Shown here piece after piece: positions 43,893-52,584 of a stretch of DNA of 64,000 bases. The position numbers were made by a program, and so were the translations under genes. The number at the start of each line of letters is the position of its first letter. Position 1 is the first letter of the stretch. The stretch is taken from the NCBI GenBank assembly GCA_016872775.1, contig VGZA01000029.1, forward strand, positions 1 through 64,000. The letters run 5' to 3'. The notes beneath the pieces were generated by a model. It had not been told where the DNA came from and made no database searches. It worked only from the letters and a program-made list of their open reading frames with translations. The DNA is from Planctomycetota bacterium (GTDB lineage: Bacteria > Planctomycetota > Planctomycetia > Pirellulales > Pirellulaceae).

Positions 43893-45179
43893 TCATGAAA
43901 AGCCCTCCGCATGCGAATCCGAGCCCCGGGAAGTGCGCTGGGGCCGATTGTCCGTGACCAGCGTTCCGGAATAGGCCACGGCCAGCCAACCGAGTACCAG
44001 AGTCACCCAGTTCGGCAGAGCCAATCCCCATTCCCAGAAACGATCGGCGAATTTCGGATCGTACCAGGCCCGGACCTCCCCCAGCGCCGCCACGACGATG
44101 AAGTTCGCGATCCCCAGCGGCAACATGATCTTCCAGGCCAGCGCCATCAGCTGATCGAAACGAAATCGCGGCCAGCTCCAGCGGGTCAGCATGAAGAACA
44201 AAATCACCAGGAAGACTTTGCCAAGCAGTACCGCGACGCGTAACAACGACTGCAGCCAGCCGATCTCGGCATCGGGTCCGCCTGTTATACCCCAGAAATG
44301 CCAACCCCCAAGAAACAGAATCACGATCAGGAACGATGCGGTGATCATGTGCAGGAATTCGGCGACCAGGAACAGCAACAACTTGATCCCGGAATACTCG
44401 GTATGGTACCCGCCCACCAGTTCCTGTTCGCATTCCGGCAGATCAAACGGAACCCGGGCCGACTCGGCGAAGGCCGCGATCACGAACACCACGAAGCCTA
44501 ATGGCTGGGCCAACACGAACCAGAGCCCGCTTTGTGCCTGACGCGCGATCACCTGTTCCAGGTTCATCGAACCGCTCGCCAGTACCACGCCCAGGATTGC
44601 GAGCCCCAACGGCAGTTCGTAGGCGATCAGCTGAGCGCTCGAACGCAGCCCGCCCAGGAAACTGTACTTGTTGTTGCTCGCCCAGCCTCCCAGCAGCACG
44701 CCGTAGACCGCGATTTCCGACAATGCGAACACCAGCAACAGCCCCGAATCAAAACCGGGAATGACCACCAGGGAAATTGGCTGCCCGCCGTCCGCCAGCC
44801 CGGGGACGGCCGGAACCATGCCGCCCACAGGAATGACCGCGAACACGACCAGCGCCGCGACCAGAATCGCGATCGGCGCGAACAGGTACATCCAGCGATC
44901 GACGTGCGCGGGCGTGTAGGCTTCCTTGAAAATGAATTTGACTCCATCGGCCAGCGGCTGGCCCAGTCCGAACAGCCGAATACCGGTCAACGGAATGCCG
45001 ACCCGGTTGGGCCCACGGCGATCCTGGATCCAGGCTGCCATCCGCCGTTCCAGCAGCACGAAATAGGCCGCGGCGGTCATCAGCCCACCGATCAGGACCA
45101 CGATCTTGACGATCGCCTGCAACAGCAGCGGCGATAGCGAGCTGTCCGCGGCCAGCAATAATTCCGACGAAGACCCCAT
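43893..45179 (-). CDS. nuoH: NADH-quinone oxidoreductase subunit H
   Basis: 428 residues from ATG 45179, which overlaps the nuoG stop (ATGA). A frame extending further is Arg/Gly-rich and overlaps nuoG. NuoH forms the quinone-binding pocket together with NuoB and NuoD. Signatures: LERRMAAWIQDRRGPNRVG, GQPLADGVKFIFKE, SEIAVYGVLLGGWASNNKYSFLGGLRSSAQLIAYELPLG, and AESARVPFDLPECEQELVGGYHTEYSG with the conserved glutamates. Length is above the bacterial norm (about 325-350) because of added loops and a polar C-terminal tail of about 20 residues. Confidence 0.95.
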   Translation of the reverse strand: MGSSSELLLAADSSLSPLLLQAIVKIVVLIGGLMTAAAYFVLLERRMAAWIQDRRGPNRVGIPLTGIRLFGLGQPLADGVKFIFKEAYTPAHVDRWMYLFAPIAILVAALVVFAVIPVGGMVPAVPGLADGGQPISLVVIPGFDSGLLLVFALSEIAVYGVLLGGWASNNKYSFLGGLRSSAQLIAYELPLGLAILGVVLASGSMNLEQVIARQAQSGLWFVLAQPLGFVVFVIAAFAESARVPFDLPECEQELVGGYHTEYSGIKLLLFLVAEFLHMITASFLIVILFLGGWHFWGITGGPDAEIGWLQSLLRVAVLLGKVFLVILFFMLTRWSWPRFRFDQLMALAWKIMLPLGIANFIVVAALGEVRAWYDPKFADRFWEWGLALPNWVTLVLGWLAVAYSGTLVTDNRPQRTSRGSDSHAEGFS

Positions 45180-46828
45180 CAGCCGATCGCTCCCATCTCT
45201 GCGGTTGCTCCCGCCGCCTGCGGCGCGATTCGATTCAACTTCAAGTCGATTCCGTCCGGCGGAACGGCGTCGGACAGCGCGGAGAAATACACAAATTCCT
45301 CCGCCAGTTCGCGGCGCACTGTTTCCGCGCGGTACATGCCCTCCCGCTGCGACAATTGCCAGAACAGCCTCGCCTCCGTCTTGACACCGGCCGGCGGACG
45401 GATGGCCCAGCCGAACGATTGCAGCCGATCGTTGTAGTTCACGTACGATCCTTCGCGCTCGGCAAACGATGCCGCCGGCAGGCAGTAGTCGGCGCATTCA
45501 CTCAGTGGACTCGGAAACAGGTCCTGGACGATCAAGAGCGGAAAGGCGCGCAGCAGCTCCGCCTGGGAAGCATCGATCCAGTCGGACTTGTATCCTCCGG
45601 CGACCCAGAGCGCGCCGCTGGCCGACGACGGAGACGAATCCAACAGATCGCTCCAGTTCGCCGCTTCGCCACAAATACCGCGAATAACCTGAGCGACGCC
45701 GCGGCGATTGGGGCATTTCTCCGATCGAATCGTGAATCCGCCGCTGAACCGCTCGTCGCCTGCTCCCTCCGGCACCGCGCCCAGGATGACGCGTGCCTTG
45801 GCGTCCACCGCGCGCGCATACTTGGCCGCCAGCAGCGCCTCCTCGACGGTCAGGAAAGGCGATAGCACCATTGTCAAACCACCGGCGGCACGCAGCCGCT
45901 GGTCGAGTTCCGCGGGCAAGGCGGTCCAATCGGCGATCTCGGCGCGGCCCTGCCGGCGTCGCAAGGGCTGCGCCAGACGCCCGGGGTCATGCACATGCTT
46001 CCAGCCGTACCGGCCCTCGTCGCACATCCAGTACTGGTTGACCGCCAGGTTTTCGCGCGGTTTCAAGCGGTAAATGCGATCCTGATTCTCGTCCACGTCA
46101 ATGGAACAACCGGTCGAACAGCCGGCGCAGACGTGGGCATGCGACTCCATAAACCAAACCCGCTGCCGATAAAGGAAGTCCTTGTCGCCCAGTGCGCCAA
46201 CCGGGCAAAGATCGACCACGTTGCCCGATAGTTTGTTCGACAATGGAAAGCCAGGAAAAATATCGATCTCTTCGTGAGCACCTCGATGGGCGACCATCAA
46301 TTCCCGTGTGCCGGCAACCTCGCGGCAGAATCGTACGCAGCGCGTACACATCACGCACCGGTCGACAAAAAGCGTGACCGTATCCCCCAGAGAACGTCGC
46401 CGGCTATGAAACGGCTTGATATCGGCCCGGCGCTCCTCCCGTCCATGCTGGAAGTGGTAATCCTGCAGGGAACATTCTCCCGCCTTGTCGCAGATCGGAC
46501 AGTCGACCGGATGACGCAGCAGCAGGTCCTCTTCGACCATCGCTCGAGCATTTTTCACGGCGGCGCTTTCGGTGACAAAGACCGTCCCGTCGCTGGCTGG
46601 AGTCTGGCAGGCCGGCACGAGTTTCGGGATCATCGTAATCTTGCCCGACTGGAGATCCTTCTTCCCCGTCTCGACCAGGCACATCCGACAGCTCGCCACC
46701 ACCGAAAGCCCAGGATGCCAGCAGTAGTGCGGGATTTCCACTCCGGCGCGCGCCGCCACCTGAATGCCGTTCAGCCGCTCCTGGCCGTCGATTTCCACTT
46801 CCTTGCCGTCGACTATCACAATAGGCAT
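45179..46828 (-). CDS. nuoG: NADH-quinone oxidoreductase subunit G (short form)
   Basis: 549 residues from ATG 46828, two bases after the nuoF stop. The N-terminal region has the [2Fe-2S] ligands (HYCWHPGLSVVASCRMCLVE and PACQTP), the His-Cys3 cluster region (HPVDCPICDKAGECSLQDY), and two [4Fe-4S] sets (CVMCTRCVRFCRE and CPVGAL), then the molybdopterin-oxidoreductase-like start CAGCSTGCSI. The catalytically inert molybdopterin-like part is cut down to about 300 residues, so the protein is much shorter than E. coli NuoG (908). All electron-path clusters are kept. Confidence 0.93.
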   Translation of the reverse strand: MPIVIVDGKEVEIDGQERLNGIQVAARAGVEIPHYCWHPGLSVVASCRMCLVETGKKDLQSGKITMIPKLVPACQTPASDGTVFVTESAAVKNARAMVEEDLLLRHPVDCPICDKAGECSLQDYHFQHGREERRADIKPFHSRRRSLGDTVTLFVDRCVMCTRCVRFCREVAGTRELMVAHRGAHEEIDIFPGFPLSNKLSGNVVDLCPVGALGDKDFLYRQRVWFMESHAHVCAGCSTGCSIDVDENQDRIYRLKPRENLAVNQYWMCDEGRYGWKHVHDPGRLAQPLRRRQGRAEIADWTALPAELDQRLRAAGGLTMVLSPFLTVEEALLAAKYARAVDAKARVILGAVPEGAGDERFSGGFTIRSEKCPNRRGVAQVIRGICGEAANWSDLLDSSPSSASGALWVAGGYKSDWIDASQAELLRAFPLLIVQDLFPSPLSECADYCLPAASFAEREGSYVNYNDRLQSFGWAIRPPAGVKTEARLFWQLSQREGMYRAETVRRELAEEFVYFSALSDAVPPDGIDLKLNRIAPQAAGATAEMGAIG

Positions 46829-46830
46829 GT

Positions 46831-48186
46831 TCAGTGAATCCCCAGCAATTGCAGCGCCGGCACCGCATTGGTTTCCGCGTAACCCTGCGGGTTGGTGCGC
46901 TTGATATACTCTTCCAGTTCCGGTCGGAATTTGCGAATCGCGTTTTTCAACGGCCAAGCCGCTCCATCCGCCAGCCCACAGATCGTGGTCCCGGGAATGA
47001 TGCCGATGTTGTCGCCAATCTCCAGCAGCAGGTCGAGGTCTTTCCAGCGCCCCTTTCCCGCCTTGATCCGCTGCATTAATCGCAGCGACCAGGCAGTCCC
47101 CTCACGGCAAGGCGTGCATTGGCCACAACTTTCGTGCGCAAAAAACTGGCAGCTGTTATGGAGGAAATCGACCATCGAAACCGTTTCGTCCATCACAACC
47201 ACCGCGGCCGTTCCCAGCCCCAGACAGCCGTAACGTCCGGGGCCGTTGAAGTCGAGCGGACAATCGAATTCGCTCGCAGTCAACAAACCCATGCTGATGC
47301 CACCGGGAATCGCCGCCTTCGCCTTGCGCCCGCCGCGAATGCCTCCGCCATATTCCGCGATCAACTCGTTGACCGTGATGCCCAGGGGCGCCTCGTAGCA
47401 GCCCGGGCGATTGACGTGCCCACTGAGGCAATACAGCTTGGGGCCGTAACTACCGGCGTCACGAGGATTTTGCGGATCGGCCGGAACCCCAATCGACTTG
47501 AACCAGTCGACGCCTCGGGACAGGATCTGCGTCACACAGGCCGCCGTTTCAACGTTGTTGACCACCGTCGGCTTGCGAAACAGACCTTCCACCGCCGGAA
47601 ACGGTGGCTTGATGCGCGGCCAGGCCCGTTTGCCTTCGATGCTCTCGATCAATCCCGTTTCTTCACCGCAGATATACGCCGCCGCGCCGCGGTGCAGATA
47701 GATATCGAGCGAATACCCCGAGCCAAGAATGTTCTTGCCGAGCAGGCCGGCGGCGTAGCATTCCTCCACCGCCTGCTGCACCCGCTGCCAGGCGGTCGGG
47801 TACTCGTACCGCATGTAGAAATAAGCCGTCGAAGCCCGTGTGGCAAAACTACTGATGATCACGCCTTCGAGCACCTGATGCGGGTCGAATTCCATCAAGT
47901 ATCGGTTGTTGAATGTCCCGGGCTCGCTTTCGTCGGCGTTCAGGCAGAAGTAGATCGGACCCGGATGATCTTTGGGAAGAAAGGTCCACTTCAAGCCGGT
48001 GGGAAAACCGGCGCCACCCCGACCGCGTAGTCCGCTGGCCTTCACCAGTTCCCGGACGTCATGCGGGGACATCGAACCGAGTACCTTGCGCAGCGCGGAA
48101 TAGCCGCCCCCCGCCTCGTAGACTTTCAGCGTGTGGCAGTCGGGTTTCTCAATATTTGCAAGTAATACCGGTTCAAATCGCGTCAC
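46831..48186 (-). CDS. nuoF: NADH-quinone oxidoreductase subunit F
   Basis: 451 residues from the GTG at 48186, preferred over an in-frame GTG at 48204 because a GGGGGGAG sits between them at ribosome-site spacing and the product then begins MTRFEPVLLANIEKP, as NuoF usually does. It binds NADH and FMN: GLRGRGGAGFPTGLKWTF is the NADH/FMN glycine-rich loop, and CNADESEPGTFNNRYLME the FMN site. The N3 cluster motif is ESCGQCTPCREGT with a distant Cys in GTTICGLADGAAWPLKN. Confidence 0.95.
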   Translation of the reverse strand: MTRFEPVLLANIEKPDCHTLKVYEAGGGYSALRKVLGSMSPHDVRELVKASGLRGRGGAGFPTGLKWTFLPKDHPGPIYFCLNADESEPGTFNNRYLMEFDPHQVLEGVIISSFATRASTAYFYMRYEYPTAWQRVQQAVEECYAAGLLGKNILGSGYSLDIYLHRGAAAYICGEETGLIESIEGKRAWPRIKPPFPAVEGLFRKPTVVNNVETAACVTQILSRGVDWFKSIGVPADPQNPRDAGSYGPKLYCLSGHVNRPGCYEAPLGITVNELIAEYGGGIRGGRKAKAAIPGGISMGLLTASEFDCPLDFNGPGRYGCLGLGTAAVVVMDETVSMVDFLHNSCQFFAHESCGQCTPCREGTAWSLRLMQRIKAGKGRWKDLDLLLEIGDNIGIIPGTTICGLADGAAWPLKNAIRKFRPELEEYIKRTNPQGYAETNAVPALQLLGIH

Positions 48187-48247
48187 GCAAACATCTCCCC
48201 CCACACGGAATGCCCCCGGCCTTCCATCAGCAATTCCACCCGATCGT

Positions 48248-48766
48248 CTATTTCAACTGGTCCACAAACTGATCCGCCTTTTGCGCGTCCAGACAGCGAT
48301 GGAGCGTTGTCCCGGCCAGCATGCACGGTGCAAACTCGCAGGCTCCGAGGCACTCCGCGTACTCCAAAGTGATTTTTCCATCCGCGGTTGTCTCCCCCGG
48401 CTTCACTCCCAATCGTCGCGAGAGATGCGCAAGCACTTCTTCCGCGCCCAACAGATGACAACTGATCGATCGACATACCCAAGCACGGACATTGCCGTGC
48501 GGTCGATCCTGTTTAAAGAAACCGTAAAACGACAATGTGTCCTGGACGTCGGCCGGGGCCAGACCCAGGATCTCGGCGATCTCGACGACCGCCGCCAACG
48601 GCACGTGACGCAACCGCTCATGCACCAGATGCAGAGCAGGCAGGGTCACTGCCTGCTTCGACGGATAACGCGGCAGCAGCGACTGAATCTCCGCCACCAT
48701 CTCGTCCGTCAGTACTCGCTCCGTGGTCCCGCTCATGCGATCCGTCCCTTGCTCAATCACGTTCAT
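48248..48766 (-). CDS. nuoE: NADH-quinone oxidoreductase subunit E
   Basis: 172 residues, thioredoxin-like fold with a [2Fe-2S] cluster bound by CRSISC and CLGAC (spacing as in the family). The N-terminal helical bundle reads LPRYPSKQAVTLPALHLVHERL. NuoE sits with NuoF and NuoG in the NADH-oxidising tip. The ATG overlaps the nuoD stop (ATGA, 48763-48766). A 60-bp gap separates it from the chosen nuoF start. Confidence 0.95.
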   Translation of the reverse strand: MNVIEQGTDRMSGTTERVLTDEMVAEIQSLLPRYPSKQAVTLPALHLVHERLRHVPLAAVVEIAEILGLAPADVQDTLSFYGFFKQDRPHGNVRAWVCRSISCHLLGAEEVLAHLSRRLGVKPGETTADGKITLEYAECLGACEFAPCMLAGTTLHRCLDAQKADQFVDQLK

Positions 48767-49989
48767 CGGTCCAGTTCCGCCGCGATAATATTCAAGCTGC
48801 CCAGCACGGCCACCACGTCACTCAGCGTGTGTCCGCGAATCAGACGCGGGAACAACGAGAAGTGGATGAACGAGGGTGGCCGGCAGCGGGCCCGATAGGC
48901 AACGTCGTTCCCGGCGCCGACGACGTAAAATCCCAATTCGCCATTCGGGGATTCGATCGCCGCATAGACTTCCTCGTGCGGCACCTCGAATCCGCGGTTG
49001 GCCATGACCAGTTCAAAATGCGTGATCGTCCCCTCGATCGTCTGGTAGACCTGCGGTTTCGTCGGCAGCGCCGTACGCTCGCCGACCGCCACATTGATTG
49101 GCCCGGCGGGAATGTTCTCAATCGCCTGGCTGACGATCCGCAGGCTCTCGCGCATCTCGGCCATCCGCACGTAATACCGGGCGAAACAGTCGCCGGCTCG
49201 CGCGCAACAGACCTGAAAGTCGAAATCGGAATAGGCCAGATACGGCTCATCCTTGCGCAGATCGCGCGTCACGCCACTGGCTCGCGCTACCGGCCCCGAC
49301 GCACTGCCGGCGATCGCTTCCTCGCGCGAAAGCACCCCCACTCCTTTCATCCGATCGACGAAGATCCGATTCCGATTGACCAGACGCTCCATATCATCCA
49401 GCGTTTCCGGAAAAGTGCGGAGGAAATCGCGGATCTTCTCCACCACCAGGGGCGTGATGTCGTGCATCGCGCCGCCGACGCGTGTGTAGCTGTTGGTGAA
49501 TCGCGCCCCACACAGCGACTCAAAAATGTCGTAAATCCGCTCACGCTGGTAAAACGCGTAAAGAAAAAAGGTGAATGCGCCAACGTCGAGCCCCATCGCG
49601 CCGGTCGAAAGCAGATGGTCGCTGATCCGCGCCAACTCGGACACAATCGTGCGCACATATTTACAACGCGGCGTCAGCTCGATGCCCAGCAACGTCTCGA
49701 CCGCCTGGTGCCAGGCGACATTGTTCGCCATCGGTGAAATGTAGTTCATCCGATCGGTCACCGTGACATACTGATTGAAGTCGAGATGCTCCCCGATCTT
49801 CTCGAACCCAGAATGCAGATAGCCGATGTCCGGAATCGCGTCGACCACGCGCTCGCCGTCGAGCTTCAAGATCAAACGGAGCGTGGTATGGGTCGCCGGA
49901 TGCTGGGGCCCGAAATTCAGGGTCCAGAGATAATCCTGGCTGTCCGCCGCCGCCTTGGATGCCAATGTCAAAGGCATATCTATTCTCAT
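48763..49989 (-). CDS. nuoD: NADH-quinone oxidoreductase subunit D
   Basis: 408 residues; an ATG four codons later is also possible. It is the 49-kDa subunit, related to hydrogenase large subunits, lining the quinone site. Signatures: LNFGPQHPATHTTLRLILKLDGE, GYLHSGFEK (with the quinone-site histidine), DRMNYISPM, RVGGAMHDIT and YVVGAGNDVAYRARCRPPSF. It is encoded separately from nuoC, unlike the nuoCD fusion of E. coli. A 111-bp gap without a recognisable gene lies between it and nuoC. Confidence 0.96.
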   Translation of the reverse strand: MRIDMPLTLASKAAADSQDYLWTLNFGPQHPATHTTLRLILKLDGERVVDAIPDIGYLHSGFEKIGEHLDFNQYVTVTDRMNYISPMANNVAWHQAVETLLGIELTPRCKYVRTIVSELARISDHLLSTGAMGLDVGAFTFFLYAFYQRERIYDIFESLCGARFTNSYTRVGGAMHDITPLVVEKIRDFLRTFPETLDDMERLVNRNRIFVDRMKGVGVLSREEAIAGSASGPVARASGVTRDLRKDEPYLAYSDFDFQVCCARAGDCFARYYVRMAEMRESLRIVSQAIENIPAGPINVAVGERTALPTKPQVYQTIEGTITHFELVMANRGFEVPHEEVYAAIESPNGELGFYVVGAGNDVAYRARCRPPSFIHFSLFPRLIRGHTLSDVVAVLGSLNIIAAELDR

Positions 49990-50100
49990 CGCCTGCCAGG
50001 CATCGCGGCCGTCGCCACAACCCCGGCGCCTTGTCGTACTTCCTCGCCTCGCGGAAACGATACCGCGAACCCCTCCGACCCCAAAATCGTTGCCCGAGCG

Positions 50101-50616
50101 CTATGCCTGCCCACGGGTAATCACCGGAAAATTGTGCCGTTCCCCCCTCCCCTGCAACGGGTAGTCTTTGCGCAACGGAAAACCGGTGAACTCGTCCGGC
50201 AACAGAATCCGCCGTAAATCGGGATGCCCCTGGAACACGATGCCGAACATGTCGTAAACTTCCCGCTCCATCCAGTCCGCACCCGGCCAGAGCCCGGTTA
50301 CCGACGGCAGCTCCAGCGCCGAATCGTTGAGCATCACCCGAACCGTAAGCCGCTGGCTGCTCCCAGTGTTCGCGAGAAGCCCAGTGTTCGCGAGAAGATA
50401 GACCAAGCCAAATCGATCGACCGCATCCCGGTAATTCAAGTAATCCACACAGGTCAGATCGACCAGCAGATCGAATCCGAACTGTTCCTTCAGAGCGCGC
50501 AATAGATCCAGTGCTTCCTCGCGCGGCACCAGGAGCCGCGTCTGCCCGCGAAACTCCGAACGCACGATGCCGGGATGGCGTTCCGTAATCGCGGTGACGA
50601 TTTCCAGCAACTGCAT
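50101..50616 (-). CDS. nuoC: NADH-quinone oxidoreductase subunit C
   Basis: 171 residues from ATG 50616. The 30-kDa subunit signature is clear: [50 protein letters not shown] is the region from about residue 105 on, with ERE-YDMFGI and G-PLRKDYP as landmarks. In the middle an exact 18-bp tandem duplication (50362-50379 and 50380-50397) encodes LLANTG twice. Its start lies inside the C-terminal region of neither neighbour: nuoB ends at 50654. Confidence 0.93.
   Translation of the reverse strand: MQLLEIVTAITERHPGIVRSEFRGQTRLLVPREEALDLLRALKEQFGFDLLVDLTCVDYLNYRDAVDRFGLVYLLANTGLLANTGSSQRLTVRVMLNDSALELPSVTGLWPGADWMEREVYDMFGIVFQGHPDLRRILLPDEFTGFPLRKDYPLQGRGERHNFPVITRGQA
50362..50397. repeat. 18-bp in-frame tandem duplication in nuoC
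   Basis: CCCAGTGTTCGCGAGAAG occurs twice in direct tandem, giving [12 protein letters not shown] in NuoC. Exact identity suggests a recent slippage event, tolerated because it adds six residues in a loop. Confidence 0.92.
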
Positions 50617-50653
50617 CACACATTCCTCACAACAGGCCAAGCCCAAACCGACC

Positions 50654-51214
50654 TCAACGCGGCCCAACGGCAACCGGGTTGTTGATGACCGGCAGTTCCA
50701 GCAAAGCTCGCTTGGGCTGCTGCCGGGATGGAACCTTGAACTCCAACCCCGAAATCGTCCCTTCCCGCTGGATCTTATCCTGAAGATCAAGGATCGCCTG
50801 AATCAACTGCTCCGGGCGAGGCGGACAACCAGGCACATACATGTCGACCGGGATAAATCGATCGATTCCCTGCACGACGCTGTAGGTATCGAAAACTCCG
50901 CCCGTGGAGGCACAGGCCCCCATCGATATGCACCATTTCGGCTCGTGCATCTGCTGCCAGATTCGCTGCAGAACGGGCAACATCTTCATGACGACCCGCC
51001 CGGCCACAATCATCAGATCGCACTGCCGCGGGCTGAACCGAAACACCTCGGCCCCAAATCGGGCCAAATCGTGACGGCTGGCGCCCGTCGCCATCAACTC
51101 GATCCCGCAACACGCCGTGGCAAACGGCATCGGCCAAAGGCTGTTCTTGCGGCACCAGCTGGCAAGTCGATCCAGGCTGGTAATCAGGACGTTGTCTGGA
51201 AGTTCTACCGCCAA
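50654..51214 (-). CDS. nuoB: NADH-quinone oxidoreductase subunit B
   Basis: 186 residues from a TTG at 51214 that overlaps the end of nuoA by 10 bp; no better start is in frame. NuoB holds cluster N2, the last before quinone. The four ligands are Cys35 and Cys36 (the tandem pair in [10 protein letters not shown]), Cys101 (SMGACAS) and Cys130 (VPGCPPRPE). The C-terminal 40 residues ([16 protein letters not shown]) are an extension of low conservation. Confidence 0.95.
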   Translation of the reverse strand: MAVELPDNVLITSLDRLASWCRKNSLWPMPFATACCGIELMATGASRHDLARFGAEVFRFSPRQCDLMIVAGRVVMKMLPVLQRIWQQMHEPKWCISMGACASTGGVFDTYSVVQGIDRFIPVDMYVPGCPPRPEQLIQAILDLQDKIQREGTISGLEFKVPSRQQPKRALLELPVINNPVAVGPR

Positions 51215-51603
51215 CGGAAAACCCCTTTGCGCCAGACGTAAACCAACCCCAAGGTCAACAACCCGACAAAGACCATGACCTCCGCAAACACCAACGGCCG
51301 GCTGAATCGGTCCGATTGGCTGGCCAACAGCGAAAAACCCCTTGCATCACGGCTGGCCACCGCCCATGGGTAGAGGAACAGCAGTTCCACGTCGAAGAGC
51401 AAGAACACGATTGCAACCAGATGGAATCGCACGTCGAACCGCCGACGCGTGTCATGGATCGGGTCCATCCCGCTCTCGTAAGGCATCTGCTTCGTCAGGC
51501 CCTGCCGCTTCGGGCCCAGCAGCCAGGCCGCCGTCAGCAGCCCTACCGCCAATCCTGTAGCCGCCAGGACAAATAACACCAGCGGTACGATTGCGGTCGA
51601 CAT
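51205..51603 (-). CDS. nuoA: NADH-quinone oxidoreductase subunit A
   Basis: 132 residues from ATG 51603 (a TTG three codons earlier is in frame). Three membrane helices with the NuoA loop [44 protein letters not shown] from about residue 38 on, where the cysteine often found before ESG is replaced by Tyr. It is the first gene of nuoA-N. A perfect palindromic operator lies about 50 bp upstream. Confidence 0.94.
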   Translation of the reverse strand: MSTAIVPLVLFVLAATGLAVGLLTAAWLLGPKRQGLTKQMPYESGMDPIHDTRRRFDVRFHLVAIVFLLFDVELLFLYPWAVASRDARGFSLLASQSDRFSRPLVFAEVMVFVGLLTLGLVYVWRKGVFRWR

Positions 51604-51653
51604 AAACAACAATTTGCCAACGATTTATGAATATTCACACCCATCCAGACCAG

Positions 51654-51679
51654 GACTTTGTGAATGTTATCACAAAGTC
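51654..51679 (-). promoter_or_regulatory. CRP/FNR-type palindrome upstream of the nuo operon
   Basis: GACTTTGTGA (51654-51663) and TCACAAAGTC (51670-51679) form a perfect 10-bp inverted repeat around a 6-bp centre. The core is TGTGA-N6-TCACA, the CRP-family consensus. The centre is about 63 bp before the nuoA ATG. On the minus strand GAATAT (51636-51631) could be a -10 element, which would place the palindrome near -41.5, the usual class II activator position. No T-run follows, so it is not a typical terminator. Confidence 0.6.
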
Positions 51680-51705
51680 GGAAAAGTGGGAACTAGGGAG
51701 TCCCA

Positions 51706-51907
51706 TAGCTCGAAACGTGTAGCTCGAAACGCGTAACACGAAACTTGTTTCGAGACGCGTAGCTCCGAACTTGTTTCGAGACCCGGATGCAATTCTGGCT
51801 CAACCGAATTCCCACGCCTTGGCCGAACCGGCCGAAATCGACGGCACCGCGATTATTCGAGCAGAGTCACGAAACAAGTTTCGTGCTACAAACAAGTTTC
51901 GTGCTAC
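51706..51907. repeat. Cluster of GTAG-type palindromes (REP family A) between tsaB and nuoA
   Basis: Plus strand: stubs ATAGCTCGAAAC and GTAGCTCGAAAC (51706-51730), then GTAA plus CACGAAACTTGTTTCGAG (51733-51754), then GTAG plus CTCCGAACTTGTTTCGAG (51759-51780). Minus strand: CACGAAACAAGTTTCGTG (51868-51885) then CTAC (51886-51889), and a half copy AAACAAGTTTCGTG (51890-51903) then CTAC (51904-51907). The last CTAC supplies the TAG stop of tsaB. The 87 bp between the two halves show nothing recognisable. Confidence 0.83.
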
Positions 51908-52584
51908 GGGCGTCGCGATTCCTCGGCGTAGGTCGCACGCAGGTAATTCGGAACGAACGTCCAGGGATCGCGGTATTCACCGCGCAAGTGGGCTTGCCAA
52001 GCCAGTCGCGCGACGGTTGACGCGCGGGGATTCCATTGTTCTTGGGCGGCGATTTCGACACCGGGAGGAAGACGTTGCTGGATTCGTTCGATTCCTGGTC
52101 CGGCCAGGCAATCGTCGGCCAGCTCGTCGATCCACGGTCCCACATCCACGAGCGACGACGGTTGGAGTTGCCGCAGTGAGGGCTCGTGCTCGCCGTCCTC
52201 CCATCGGAACCTGGCAACGAACAGTTGGTCGCGCAGCGCATCGATCAAGGCCCAGACCTGTCTCCTGCGCGGGACAACCTGGTGGGCGATCACCGCCAAG
52301 GTATCGACCGCTGCCAGACGGCACGCATTGGCGTAGGCCAGCAGTTTAGCGGTTGTTACACCGATACGGAGCCCAGTAAAGGAACCGGGACCGTGGGCGA
52401 CTGCCACCAATTCGATCTCGCCAAATTGCCAGCCCGCCGTGTCCAGAATCGCCTGAATGGTGGGAGCAAGTTGCTGCGTCGTCCGCATGGGCGGCAGGAT
52501 GGCAATTTCCGCGCGCACCTCACCCTTTTCGGCAATCGCCACCGACCCCGCCACGCCGGAAGTTTCCAGGGCCAGAATTTTCAC
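51904..52584 (-). CDS. tsaB: tRNA t6A synthesis protein TsaB
   Basis: 226 residues from the GTG at 52584, which gives the normal start MKILALETSG; longer frames upstream lack similarity. TsaB is the inactive ASKHA-fold partner of TsaD, needed for threonylcarbamoyl-adenosine at position 37 of ANN-reading tRNAs. Signatures: LALETSGVAGSVAI, AVAHGPGSFTGLRIGVTTAKLLAYA, and VDTLAVIAHQV. The protein end YAEESRRP is followed by a TAG that belongs to a dispersed GTAG palindrome. It is divergent from the metallophosphoesterase gene. Confidence 0.93.
   Translation of the reverse strand: MKILALETSGVAGSVAIAEKGEVRAEIAILPPMRTTQQLAPTIQAILDTAGWQFGEIELVAVAHGPGSFTGLRIGVTTAKLLAYANACRLAAVDTLAVIAHQVVPRRRQVWALIDALRDQLFVARFRWEDGEHEPSLRQLQPSSLVDVGPWIDELADDCLAGPGIERIQQRLPPGVEIAAQEQWNPRASTVARLAWQAHLRGEYRDPWTFVPNYLRATYAEESRRP

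Noticed and set aside
51654-51679. Rho-independent terminator for tsaB
   Set aside because: Arms are AT-rich, there is no T-run on the minus strand, and the core fits the CRP-family consensus; it lies over 200 bp from the tsaB stop.
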